From Tenodera sinensis (taxonomy: Eukaryota > Arthropoda > Insecta > Mantodea > Mantidae): DNA of 64,000 nucleotides. Below the pieces are notes generated by a model, which saw only the letters and a program-made list of their open reading frames with translations, was not told the origin of the DNA and made no database searches. A program made the position numbers and the translations under genes. The DNA lies in NCBI GenBank assembly GCA_030765045.1, contig CM060964.1, forward strand, positions 321,850,013 through 321,914,012, read 5' to 3'. The stretch's first letter is position 1. Every line of letters begins with the position of its first letter. This document shows positions 54,724-64,000 of this stretch, in pieces.

Positions 54724-55050
54724 AGGCGGTGCCATGGCCAAGTGGTTAGACCGCTCGCCTAGTGGCCCAGGTTCGATTCCATGGACCTGTATGTGGTATT
54801 CATGGTGGGCGAAGTGACATCTGGGCTCTCCAGTTTCCCCCACCACTCATTCCACTAATTGCTCCATAATCACATTTCCATTCATTGAATTCATACCATC
54901 CTCTTCCTCACTCTCATACCTGGTGCTTGGCTGACCACCTGCTTCCAGGTCTTCACTCCGTCCAGTTCTTAAGTTTGTCTGACCCTAGGCACTGGCATGT
55001 AAATCCTAGGAGGTGTAAGTCCTACATAAGGGAAGGGTAATCAGAAAGAT
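54724..55050 (+). repeat. tRNA-derived SINE (family C), plus strand
   Basis: Box A TGGCCAAGTGGTTAG starts at 54735 and box B GGTTCGATTCC at 54770-54780, spaced as in a tRNA. The body (CTGGGCTCTCCAGTTTCCCC, CACTCATTCCA, then TCCTAGGAGGTGTAAGTCC) matches in part the minus copy at 42055-42290. It lies 234 bp downstream of the MALSU1 stop, outside the predicted transcript. Confidence 0.75.
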
Positions 55051-55710
55051 CTCAGCTTTTGAAAGCAAATTGACATAAAATTGAAATTATATTCTTGGAT
55101 CAGCTCCCTATGTCTTCTATTTTGTAGTCTTCTGCAATGCTAGTTTAAGTTAACAGATGGCTGACATTGATGAGAATAGAAGAAAATGAGCTATGATAGA
55201 ATTCTTAAATGTATAATCCATGTTCATGAAAGGCCAAGTAATATATATTTGTCCCCAGAGGTAATTAAATTAATCATGAACTTGACTTTATTTGTTTGTA
55301 TTTGACTCTTTCCCATATCCTTCTTTCATTGCCAAGAAGATTGTCTATTTATAAGGATGATAATTATTGTTAAATGTTACTTTTCAATTGTATTTGTGTA
55401 ATTAAGGGTTGTTTTGTATGTATTTCATGTCAAAAATGTCAAAAGCCAAATTAATATGGTTTTCTTAGCAAATTCGAGATCATAGTGAAATGCGAAATAC
55501 GTCATAAAATGTCACAATTAAGCATAAATAAGCAAGAAAATATTCAAACACATCACCTTAGCAACACGGTGATATTCAATTTTCTCTTGGTTCGCCATCT
55601 TTGAAGAGAACAGACGTCTTTTCTATGCATGGTTCAAATAAGTGATTTTTAATAATAATTGAATATTAGTGGACCAAGGTGTAGAAGTGAGGAAATTATT
55701 ATTGACCAAT
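55051..55710. other. Spacer
   Basis: Nothing recognised. Confidence 0.35.
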
Positions 55711-55986
55711 TTGACTGTTTAGGGTTGCTAAAACTTATGAGGTCTGGTATGGACTGCATCTTTACTTTGATGCTATTATTTAGTCTATTTCAAGTCTAAT
55801 ACTTGGAATAACTGATGAAATAAAAACACACATTTCTTATTACACATCAACCATCTTTTAATGAGCTCCAAGGTTACTGACGTGTACCAACATGAACAAA
55901 CAAAAATTTACTAAATCTCATACATGCTCCACCCCTTGATCTATCTGATCAATTATCACTGTCCAAATGAAGGGGCACTACTTTAA

Positions 55987-56843
55987 CTAAGCGTCTCTTG
56001 AAGACTCCACATCTATCACACGAACATGGTTGTCAAGTCCTGGATATGTCTTTATTATAACACCAAGTTTCCACATAAGAGGAGGGATATTATCGTCCTT
56101 CAGTAACACCACAGTTCCAATTTTCACATTTGGCGTTGCTGCAAGGAATTCAGGTAATCTGTAGACCATCTTTTCCAGATGAGTTGGTTTTCTGGAGCCT
56201 CTCCCATCTTGCTAGTTTACTTAATGGTATGTCACTGTAGTTTGGTTCAGGCAATGCAGTGAGCGATGAACCAGCTAAAAAGTGTCCTGGTGTTAAAGGT
56301 TGAAGGTCTTCAGGGTAATCAGAGAGAAGTGTCAGAAGCTTCGAGTTCAAACATGCTTCTGTCTGGCAGAGAAGTCTACTTAACTCTTCGTATGTCAATG
56401 GAGTTGTACCCAACACTCGTTTCAAGTGATGTTTCATAGAATGCACGTTAGCCTCCCACAACCCTCCAAAATAGGGTGAACTAGGTGGAATAAAATTCCA
56501 TTGCCATTCTGGATTTCATTAACAGGTTCCATATGCCCCAATTCCAAACACTCTTCCATGAAGCTGGTGTAGCTGTCACGTAGGCTGGAACACTTTGGTA
56601 GTTACCTCTCCAACTGATAAAATCTCTGTTCAGCACACTTGTAAGAATCACCAAGAGGATGACGCCCTGTGTTGCCTCTGCACATTGTTCCCACAAAGTG
56701 TCACTCAGCCTCTTCTTCCTTGGAATAATGAGTTGTGATGACTTCTTGTTCCCAGAACTTATGTAGTTGTCCATCCAGATCTTCATTTCTGAAAAAGAGT
56801 GAAGTGGAATTGCCACTTGGTTCAATATCTGGTAAACGTCCAA
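55987..56843 (-). pseudogene. BEL/Pao 3' pol remnant: integrase C-terminus and DUF5641-like end
   Basis: 56843-56481 carries a short, poorly conserved stretch in several frames. From 56461 the frame reads WEANVHSMKHHLKRVLGTTP, LTYEELSRLLCQTEACLNS, LTPGHFLAG, then after a shift PNVKIGTVVLLKDDNIPPLM and LGVIIKTYPG...VRVIDV (55987-56169). These are the end of the integrase catalytic core and the C-terminal DUF5641 domain of BEL/Pao. The integrase D,D-35-E upstream part and all of RT/RNase H are absent, so a deletion joins the protease region to this end. Confidence 0.8.
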
Positions 56844-57189
56844 GCAGAATCCAATCTAGCTGCATTTCTTGAACTACAGAATGATCTTGGCTGATTATAT
56901 ACTGTCCTTTCTTCAGTAAATTAGGATAGACATCAGAACCTAACAGCATATCCACCTTTCTAGGATCGTTGAATTCATCAGCAAGTTTAATGTTCTTGGG
57001 AATTTTCAGCTGAGCGATATTTACATAGGAGCTAGGTAACTCTCCTGCCATCTTCGGTAAAATGAAACATGTCACTGTGTCTTCATAATTTTCATCTCTT
57101 GATTTCAATAGAATGTCTGTGCTATGTTTGGTCGATGCAGAAGTATTGTTGATACCATTTATAGAAACCACATTATGTTTCCATTTCAA
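56701..57189 (-). pseudogene. BEL/Pao protease-linked (DUF1758) region
   Basis: The frame follows the protease segment after a stop and contains ILPKMAGELPSSYVNIAQLK, ADEFNDPRKVDMLLGSDVYP, LDWILLGRLPD, the peptidase/DUF1758 signature of BEL/Pao polyproteins (LLGSDxY, WxxxGxxP). It ends in KEEEAE at 56701, just where the RT domain should begin. Confidence 0.8.
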
Positions 57190-57195
57190 ACCAAG

Positions 57196-58650
57196 TCACT
57201 GTGTTAACTGTTCTGTAACGTAACTAGATTGTGAAATGTTGTCTAATAGTATTTGACATAACTGTTGTCCCCTTACATTTTGCACCTTGGCTACAGCTGT
57301 AGCAAGTAAAACTCCAGGACACAGTCTTGATCCCTGCTTCTTATTGCTGTAATAGCTTCTTTGACTTTGGTCTGGGGATGTAGGAGCTTGTTCTTGTTCA
57401 TTATCATGACTGGTCGGACGTTCTTCTGTAACTGGATTTTCTTGCCAGACCTGATGTAACAGAGTATGGTGTGACTTGTTACATTGTTGTGCCATATGCT
57501 TTTCGTGTAAACAGTTGAAACACAACCTTGATTTTGAAACAAATGTTCTTTGACTGACTCGAGACTGAATAAATGCATCGCATTTGTACAATGCATATGC
57601 TGCCTTACATTTCGGACAAATGGAACTAGCCGCAGAAGTGAAAGTGTTCATGTTTTGACCCTTATAGTGCTTATCTGATTTTGTGCAATGAGTTCTTGCA
57701 TCAGATGACATCTGTTTACTAGTGTCACATTTTCCAATGCTTGTCATCTTTTGCCCATAAAAGAAATGAACTCTTGCAGCCGAGGAAATGGTGTATAATT
57801 TAAATGAAGTTCTCAAGATTTCTTGGTTGCATTGTCCAGTTTTTGTGTTACAAGTGTTCAATAATGACATCACTTAGCTTAATTGGTATGTTTAGTGCTT
57901 CCAAAGGGTTTACATTATTTGACACGTTCACTAACTCAGTGAGCTCTTGTGCAGATTCTTTTTGTACTGCCTTCAACTCGAAAAGACTTTAAATGTGATA
58001 AGATGCAATGAGTCTTTGGTTTTCAAATCTTTTTGTTAATATTTCCCAGGCTATATGATAATTAGCTGCGGCCACAGGAATACTACTTATTGTTTGTTCA
58101 ACATCTCCCTTCAGTGCTGATTTCAGAAAATGAAATGTTTGAATGTCAGACAATTCATTATCATGTACCAGGGCTTTAAATGTATCACTAAAACTGATCC
58201 ACCAATCGTATTTACCTGTGAACTCGGGTAGCTGGATAGCTGGGAGTTTTATATGTATGCCTGCTGATTAATGCACCGATCCATGTGATGGTAATGATGG
58301 TACACTTACTCTTGCTTCATGGTCATCAATGAGCCTTTGCATACCCACATGCACTGTGTAATGCCAAGCCTCAAATTCTTCTCTTATGCATTTCTGGGTT
58401 CTCTTCCAATGTTTCTATTTGATCTTGAATAGATTTGTATTTTTCCCTCAATTCCTGTAGTAGGAACTTGTAACTACACTTTTAAGATGTTTGGTATTTT
58501 GATATTGTTGTACAAATGTTTGTAAGCGTGTTAATCCTGCTTTTACGCGAGCGCGGGCATTAACAAGTTCCTTTATTTGTTCGTTCACCATATTCTTGAA
58601 TTTCCTCGTGAAATCTGCTGAGAAGAAATATGCGAGTGGCATAAAGTTTT
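57196..58650 (-). pseudogene. BEL/Pao Gag pseudogene with zinc knuckle
   Basis: The region starts near MPLAYFFSADFTRKFKNMVN (58642) with a coiled, basic N-terminus (EQIKELVNARARVKAG). It continues through several frames with many stops (58440-57880) and re-opens for the Cys/His section at 57873-57196: CPKCKAAYALYKCDAF (about 57620-57570), CFNCLHEKHMAQQC (about 57515-57475), then a protease start LATAVAKVQNVRGQQ. The expected protease active site D-[ST]-G is replaced by LLDNISQSSYV, a visible loss. Gag would assemble the virus-like particle; this copy cannot. Confidence 0.8.
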
Positions 58651-58930
58651 GCGTATTTAGCGAAAACCAGTTCCAGTTTTTCCGATCTTATAACCCAACT
58701 TAATAATCACAATTTGCTGTTCGTAATCCGGCCGTCTAAGATCATATTTAGAGTTGCTAACACTTATGAGGTCTGGTATGGTGCTATTATTTAATCCTAA
58801 TACCGGGGATAACTGATGAAATAATAACACGCATTTCTTATTACACATCAACCATCTTTTAATGAACTCCTAGATTACTGACGTGTACCAACATGAACAA
58901 ACAAAAATTTACTAAATCGCATACATTGAC

Positions 58931-61026
58931 TATGAAAAGTTAAATCATATAATTCATATTAATTAGTGCAATACAATTAAATTGAGGAAATATAAGAAGA
59001 CAGATGATGCATTTAGTGAAATTTTGCTAAATCTCGATCGTGCTAAGAAAAACAAATTATCAAAACTAAGGAGTTTTACATTGTGCTAAGATTCAAAGAC
59101 TAGTAATCTACAAAGGTGTAAATAAAAATTCAACAAACAAAGAAATCGAGTCTAATAATTCATCTTGCCCTGTACCGTGACCCAAGGAAGTAAAAAAGTC
59201 ATTAATAGCTTCCATCATAACAAGATCCAACGGCAGTCATTCATCGCGTCTTTTAAAGAAACTGCACCAACGGGATGTAAGAGGGTATATCAGTGCTGCT
59301 GAACGCTGGATTCAGTACAGTACTTGATTTCCTGTTGAAAAGCGAAGCACCAGTGAAATATCTACCTGGTCTGCAGCCTGAAAAATTCCCTGTAAACATA
59401 TATGGAGGATAAAATAATATCTAGTAAAAGTGTGTGTCAATTCACTGCATAGATTGCATTCATTTATGTAAAGGTAGAATCAAGAGAAACAATGTGTTAT
59501 GATTAAAATAGCAGCTCCAGAACATGAAGTATGAGTACTCCTATTCTGCTCGCAAAAGTTAAAGGCATGTGAACACTGGCCAATGCTCAAGCAGAGCACT
59601 GTTACCAAGCGTAGTGCATGTACTGCAGAGGTTCTGTACATAAGAGCGCGTGAGATGCATGTACAACATTCGGCAGTGCTGGTAGGAGGGGCAAGCTTAG
59701 GATTCGCTGGAGTCTGCAGTATGGCAGGCCTCCATATGCCTTTAACTTTTGCGAAGATTATAGTTCATAATCTATATAGGTTGCAGTGAGGTGAGGCATT
59801 GAAGCCTGTATGACCCTTCACATTATCTAATCCAGTACTGTTCAATTTTCTTGTGTGCTCAGGCACATTTAACTCATGCCTAAGGAGAAGCAGCCACCAT
59901 CACAACCACCACTAGGGCAAGTACCCTTCTTTTGAGAGGAAAAATAGAAACTGGTTAGAGAAGTAATGAATACATCTTTAGGTGCCCAAAAGCGTCATTC
60001 ATGCTGGTGTACTGGGAAGATATTGGGAAGGAAATAGTTCGGTCTTGAAATTTTAACTAATATTAGGAATAAAAATACATAATGGGTGCTGCGTTGCGAC
60101 AGTGCTGACCTAATCTATTCTTGGCTCATACTTTTTAATAGAAGTAAAAGTAGTAAATCCATCACTAGAAGCTGTACCAGAGAGCGTGTTGATCCAACAA
60201 AATAAATACCAACCAGTGAACTGAGATTTACTGACCTATGGTATCGCAGCTAAATGCCTCCAGCCAAGTTGAGGCATTTACAGTCCATATGTGGATGAAC
60301 CAAAATGGGTACCCAAGGTTATCAAGATATGGACTTGTATTCAAATCCTCTCTGGACCTTGCTTCTTGACTGAGGATTTTTCGCGGTTTTCCTCAATCCT
60401 CACAACTGGCAAATGAGGTACCCTAAATTTAGGCCCGGAATGTTTCCTTCCCAAATTTCCCTCATCTTAGTTCATGTATCATCAGTAGGGCTCGGAAGTT
60501 GATAACCTAAAAATTTACGAAAAATGACCTTAAAATGAAGAAAAAATGACGTTATTTTTTCTAAAAATGAACTTACGTTTTTGACATTTTCTCATTAAAA
60601 TGCTTTCTCTCTAATGTGTGGGTGGGAGAGACATGAGGACTACAATTGGATTCTGGAGACATATGGCATGGTATGGTTCACTCCAACACATATTAGCAAT
60701 ATTTCTTTCAATAGGAACAGGCATCATTGTCAAATAATATGTATTAAGAATTATAATATATGTGCTGGATTTGTATCTCCTATATGACTCAGTTCTAATA
60801 AAATTGATCAGAGGATAAAAACACAAAAATAATTTAAATATATGGTTGTCTCGTTTCTCATTCCAATCCAATCAACAAGAATGCCTATAGGAACACAGCT
60901 CATTCGCAGCACAACTACAACAGAGCAGTTGTCAAACTTTCTGTTTACACACACTGACATCCAATCGCGGGTCTGGTTAGGCCACTATGATAACATGTGC
61001 AGAGGGTTCAGGGTTTTCAGGCATTA
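58931..61026. other. Mostly unannotated spacer; weak SINE-like segment about 60335-60480
   Basis: About 2.1 kb without a supported gene. TATTCAAATCC (box B-like) at 60343 followed by GCGGTTTTCCTCAATCCTCA and GGCAAATGAGG resembles the body of insect SINEs, but box A is unclear. Confidence 0.35.
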
Positions 61027-61028
61027 TA

Positions 61029-61958
61029 TACTCTGTTCATCAAGAGATTAGAGGAGACATAAACAAAGCCACGTGCGTTTTGACCACAGCACGCCCTCTT
61101 GACGCTTTCACCGTGTAAATAGTCCCTTGAAGAAATACTGTTACCACACTGTTACTAAGGTCTGAAATGTCACTTAATGTTTGCTAAAGCATGAACTAAG
61201 TGTACTAAGCATAGTTAAAGTGTAAGAATACGCAGTTAAGTGAGTCTGTAACCAGCCTAATTCATTCTGCGCGCGCATTATTCAGTATGAAAGTAACATG
61301 GCGGAACAAGTGAGTTGTGAAACATAAGTGCGGCAAACTGATGCGAAGTGGTGAAAAGACAACAATATTGAATGTGTTTAACAAGTTCTGCGAGGAATAT
61401 CCCGAACTTGTCATCGAAGACGTGATGAAATTAACATCCGAGTTTACCGGTGTGTCTGTTGCAAGTAATGACAGCACACGCAAAGAAAAATCGTCAGCTG
61501 GTGAAGATCCCGGCCAAAAGCTTCCACGTACCAGATAAATGGTAGATGTAGTTTGCGACGAATTTGTGAGATCTGCAAACCGTTGAAAAGTTCACCAGTT
61601 CTTTGTTAACAATGAACCCCCACCTTAAAGTGTCGTTAGCAGTTAACTCTGATCCCGATCTTCCAGATTTAAAACGAACTTCCCTCCACAAGCTGCTTCT
61701 GGAGATTGGTTTCTAGATTGTGAGCAGGAAATGAAAAAGTGTTATTGTGGACAGAGATGACGTAAGTAGTAGTTAATTTCCATGTGCTACATGTTGTTTG
61801 GATCAAATAAATATATCCTTTTAGTAGTGTAAAATGCATATTATACCTACGCGTAGCGGTAGGTAACTGTGTTGCGTCATTGTGAATGCACGTGGCCGCG
61901 GAGTGATACAAACCGGTGCTTTGTTTATGCCTTCTCTAATCTCTAGATAAACAGAGTA
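61029..61958 (+). mobile_element. Truncated TA-flanked DNA transposon with about 40-bp TIRs
   Basis: The left end TACTCTGTTCATCAAGAGAT... (61029-61070) and right end ...CTCTAGATAAACAGAGTA (about 61917-61958) are imperfect inverted repeats of about 40 bp. Both ends are flanked by TA (61027-61028, 61959-61960), the Tc1/mariner/IS630 target duplication. Only the N-terminal DNA-binding part of a transposase is present (61317-61720), so the 930-bp element is an internally deleted derivative. Confidence 0.8.
61317..61720 (+). pseudogene. N-terminal fragment of an IS630/Tc1-like (DDE_3) transposase
   Basis: It reads KLMRSGEKTTILNVFNKFCE, PELVIEDVMKLTSEFTGVSV, then after a shift VHQFFVNNEPPT (about 61583-61620) and, in a further frame, LAVNSDPDLPDLKRTSLHKL (about 61625-61690). 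From memory, this motif order (MLTSEATGVS ... FFNNEPPT ... DPDLPxFKRTSLxxLL) is typical of an insect transposase family whose DDE catalytic half follows. Here that half is missing. At least two frameshifts. Confidence 0.7.
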
Positions 61959-61960
61959 TA

Positions 61961-62711
61961 GATGGAACTAGCAAGCAAAATGAACAAACTTATGACACCA
62001 CCTTATATTTACTGAATAATTATTCATTTCAAAACCTGCACCACAATGCAGACAAATATGCCATCTCTTAAAAAGAATGTTCTTCCAAGGTAATATAACA
62101 AAGGCATATTTCTATGTATTTTATTTGAAATTACTTCTAAAGAACTGAGAAACTGGAAGGTGAATGCATGCCATATGTTCTCTTTTACCCTTCTAACAAA
62201 GTGTATTTCCACAGAAAAAATAAATGAAACATTAAATTAACAGCTATATATTTATTTACTTGATGTAGCATTATAATAATGATGATGATGATAGTAATAA
62301 TTTATTGTAGTTCATATGTTAATATACACATACATAACATTTATAAATACAATAAATAATTTTACAATAAAATTAAAATGTACATACATTCATTTTAAAA
62401 AAATAGATGGTTAGTTCATATATAAGTCCTTAGTTATTAAATATTTTTGAAAATTTCTGTTTAAACTGTACTTTTGAGATGCTGAGTGCCTTTTTAATTT
62501 TGGTGGTACTTTGTTCCTCTTATAAATTATACCTTTCCAAGTAACACCTTTGTTTACATTGTGTGTGTAAGTCAAAATTGTTCCATGTATCATTTTCATG
62601 TATCTGATTATTCCTTGTTAAGGTTTATCTACTACATAAATATATTCTATAAACATAAAGAGAATAAATAATAAAAGTGTCCCTGAATGATACTCTTGGT
62701 TTTAATTTCTA
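61961..62711. other. AT-rich spacer
   Basis: A short ATGATG tract lies at about 62277-62293. Nothing else is recognised. Confidence 0.35.
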
Positions 62712-62713
62712 TA

Positions 62714-63900
62714 CAAAGGTGGACAGAAGTATTCAAATCTATAGATATGCAACTTTAAATGTTGAATTACTCGACACAGAAGGTGGAATTATTTATTATT
62801 TCCTGATTCCACTAAGCATTATCGTATGTTTCAAACACATACAGTACACGAAACATGTGATTTCCCTTAAAAGCATTGTTAACTTAGAGCACATTTGAAT
62901 GTGTCACATGATCAGCAGTAAAACACAATAATCAACAGAAATGTTGTTTGCAACTTCAGCTATGAGTGGCCACAGTCAAAATGGGGGGAAAAGGAAAAGA
63001 GATGACCCTAGAGGACAGAAAAATATTCCTACATATGCATGAACAAAATAAGACAAAAAGAAATTGGAAAAGCTGAACACAGAAATCCATTCACTGTGTG
63101 TGTTGTCGTCCAAAGCTATAAAACGATTAATACCATAATAAATCACCCCAGGAAAGGTGCTCCACCAAAACTTCGTTCTAGAGATGAAAGACAAATGCTG
63201 AAAATGGTGAAGCAAAATCCAAGAATAGCAGCAACAGAAATTAGAGCACATAAGGAAGAACATCTTGGAAAGGTGTTTCATGAAAGAACACGTCATAGGG
63301 TCCTGAACCATACTGGATACAATTCGAGAACGCCAAGAAGAAAACAATATGTAAGTAAACAAGAAAAAGCATTTAGTATTTTCCAATGAGTATGTAATGA
63401 ACAATGAGTTCTGGGATTGTCTACTATGGTCAGATGATAGCAAGTTCAATGTATTCCAAAGCGATGGCCAATTAAAGGTGTGAAGACAGAAGAATACTGA
63501 ATGGAATCTTCAAAATATGGAAGCTACGGTCAAACTGGGGATGGCAGCATAATGGTGGGGCGATGTACGCCATCAAGTGGCGTGGATGAACTAGCTTTTA
63601 TTGATGGCAATATATGACAATGTTTATTTCCAAGAAGACAACAATCCCACACACACCTCAAAAGTTGCGTGGTTATGGAACACTTACAACACACCCCACA
63701 TACTCAAAACACCACTTCAATCACCTGACTTGAACCCCTAGCAAGAATTGGAAGATAGGTTCAGGAAACACCACATGACAAGCAAAACAAGACTGAAAGA
63801 CATTATTCTCTCGGAATGGAATAACACTGATTCAAACTTAACTATAGCTAAATAAGGAAAAATTGAAGCTATTAACAGTGAAGCAACAAGATTCTAAAGT
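62714..63900 (+). mobile_element. Tc1-like DNA transposon, decayed; right end not found
   Basis: It begins with the Tc1-type terminus CAAAGGTGGACAGAAGTATTC at 62714 (TA before it at 62712-62713), matching the end of the 20.2-21.7-kb element. The transposase remnant covers 62981 to about 63890. No matching right TIR is seen before base 64000. Confidence 0.8.
62981..63895 (+). pseudogene. Tc1 transposase pseudogene (HTH and DD34E remnants)
   Basis: It starts MGGKGKEMTLEDRKIFLHMH (62981). A frameshift near 63045 moves to the frame HPRKGAPPKLRSRDERQMLK, with TRHRVLNHTGYNSRTPRRKQ (bipartite HTH and linker, to 63389). The catalytic part has a further shift: FWDCLLWSDDSKFNVF (first Asp, about 63410-63460), YFQEDNNPTHTSKV (second Asp, about 63625-63670), SPDLNP-stop-QELEDR (Glu region, about 63715-63755). 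The DD34E spacing looks kept, but frameshifts and stops make the gene dead. Full-length Tc1 transposases are about 340 residues, matching this span. Confidence 0.85.
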
Positions 63901-64000
63901 AAGAACAAATTAGAAACTAAAAACTTCACTTATCTTAGTATGATTTGCTGCTGACCCTGGGTTTCAAGCTATGTCCAGCTCATTCTCAAAGCCATATATA

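Larger units (their letters stand above)
55711..58930 (-). mobile_element. BEL/Pao LTR retrotransposon, internally deleted, with 5-bp TSD
   Basis: Direct LTRs lie at 55716-55924 (209 bp) and 58745-58925 (181 bp, with one 28-bp internal difference). The duplications are TTGAC at 55711-55715 and 58926-58930. In element orientation the LTR begins TGTATG and ends near AAACA/CA in the left copy. A purine-rich tract AAGGGGTGGAGCA precedes the 3' LTR (55925-55938 read on minus). Gag, aspartic protease/DUF1758 and the C-terminal end of integrase are recognisable, but reverse transcriptase, RNase H and most of integrase are missing, so the internal region is only 2.8 kb. It is a defective, non-autonomous copy. 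Confidence 0.88.

Overview
This is a gene-poor, repeat-rich eukaryotic nuclear window, almost certainly from an arthropod. The support is spliced coding exons, tRNA-derived SINEs, hAT, Tc1/mariner, BEL/Pao, I-like, RTE-like and Penelope-like elements, and trinucleotide microsatellites hundreds of bases long. The style of SINEs and LINEs suggests a large-genome insect such as a cockroach, termite or stick insect, but that is inference. There are no operons, Shine-Dalgarno sites, CRISPR arrays or other prokaryotic features.

The one confident host gene is a three-exon homologue of MALSU1 (RsfS/Iojap family, mitochondrial ribosomal large-subunit assembly/silencing factor) on the + strand: exon 1 ends at 32588, exon 2 is 40368-40628 and exon 3 is 54294-54490. 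All joins are phase 1. Its introns (about 7.8 and 13.7 kb) are filled with repeats. A second coding-like locus, 15775-17436 on the - strand, encodes an unrecognised Ser-rich, acidic protein with a tripled N-terminal motif and two compensating frameshifts.

Layout: 1-4700 sparse; 4714-7303 BED-finger hAT element with 12-bp TIRs and a decayed transposase; 8169-8338 tiny LINE 3' end with a (GAA)n tail and 14-bp TSD; 9736-about 15050 near-complete I-like LINE (- strand) with intact ORF1 and broken ORF2; 15775-17436 unknown gene; 18250-22500 RTE fragments, a hAT-type MITE, and a Tc1 element interrupted by a SINE cluster; 25057-32050 a 7-kb hAT element with CG-rich ends, exact 8-bp TSD and a CGGBP1-like transposase remnant, inserted just upstream of MALSU1; 33-42 kb SINEs and an 800-bp dispersed repeat; 46895-50468 a head-to-head Penelope-like element pair forming a giant inverted repeat with a 14-bp TSD; 50525-51150 a second Penelope family; 51398-51898 a foldback element; 52100-53490 repeats; 55711-58930 an internally deleted BEL/Pao element with LTRs and 5-bp TSD; 61029-61958 a truncated TA-flanked DNA transposon; 62714-end a decayed Tc1 element.

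The most noteworthy features are the composite inverted Penelope element with hammerhead-ribozyme-like motifs at its 3' ends (and in the neighbouring family), the CGGBP1-like hAT inserted in the MALSU1 promoter region, and the repeated occurrence of head-to-head palindromic element dimers.
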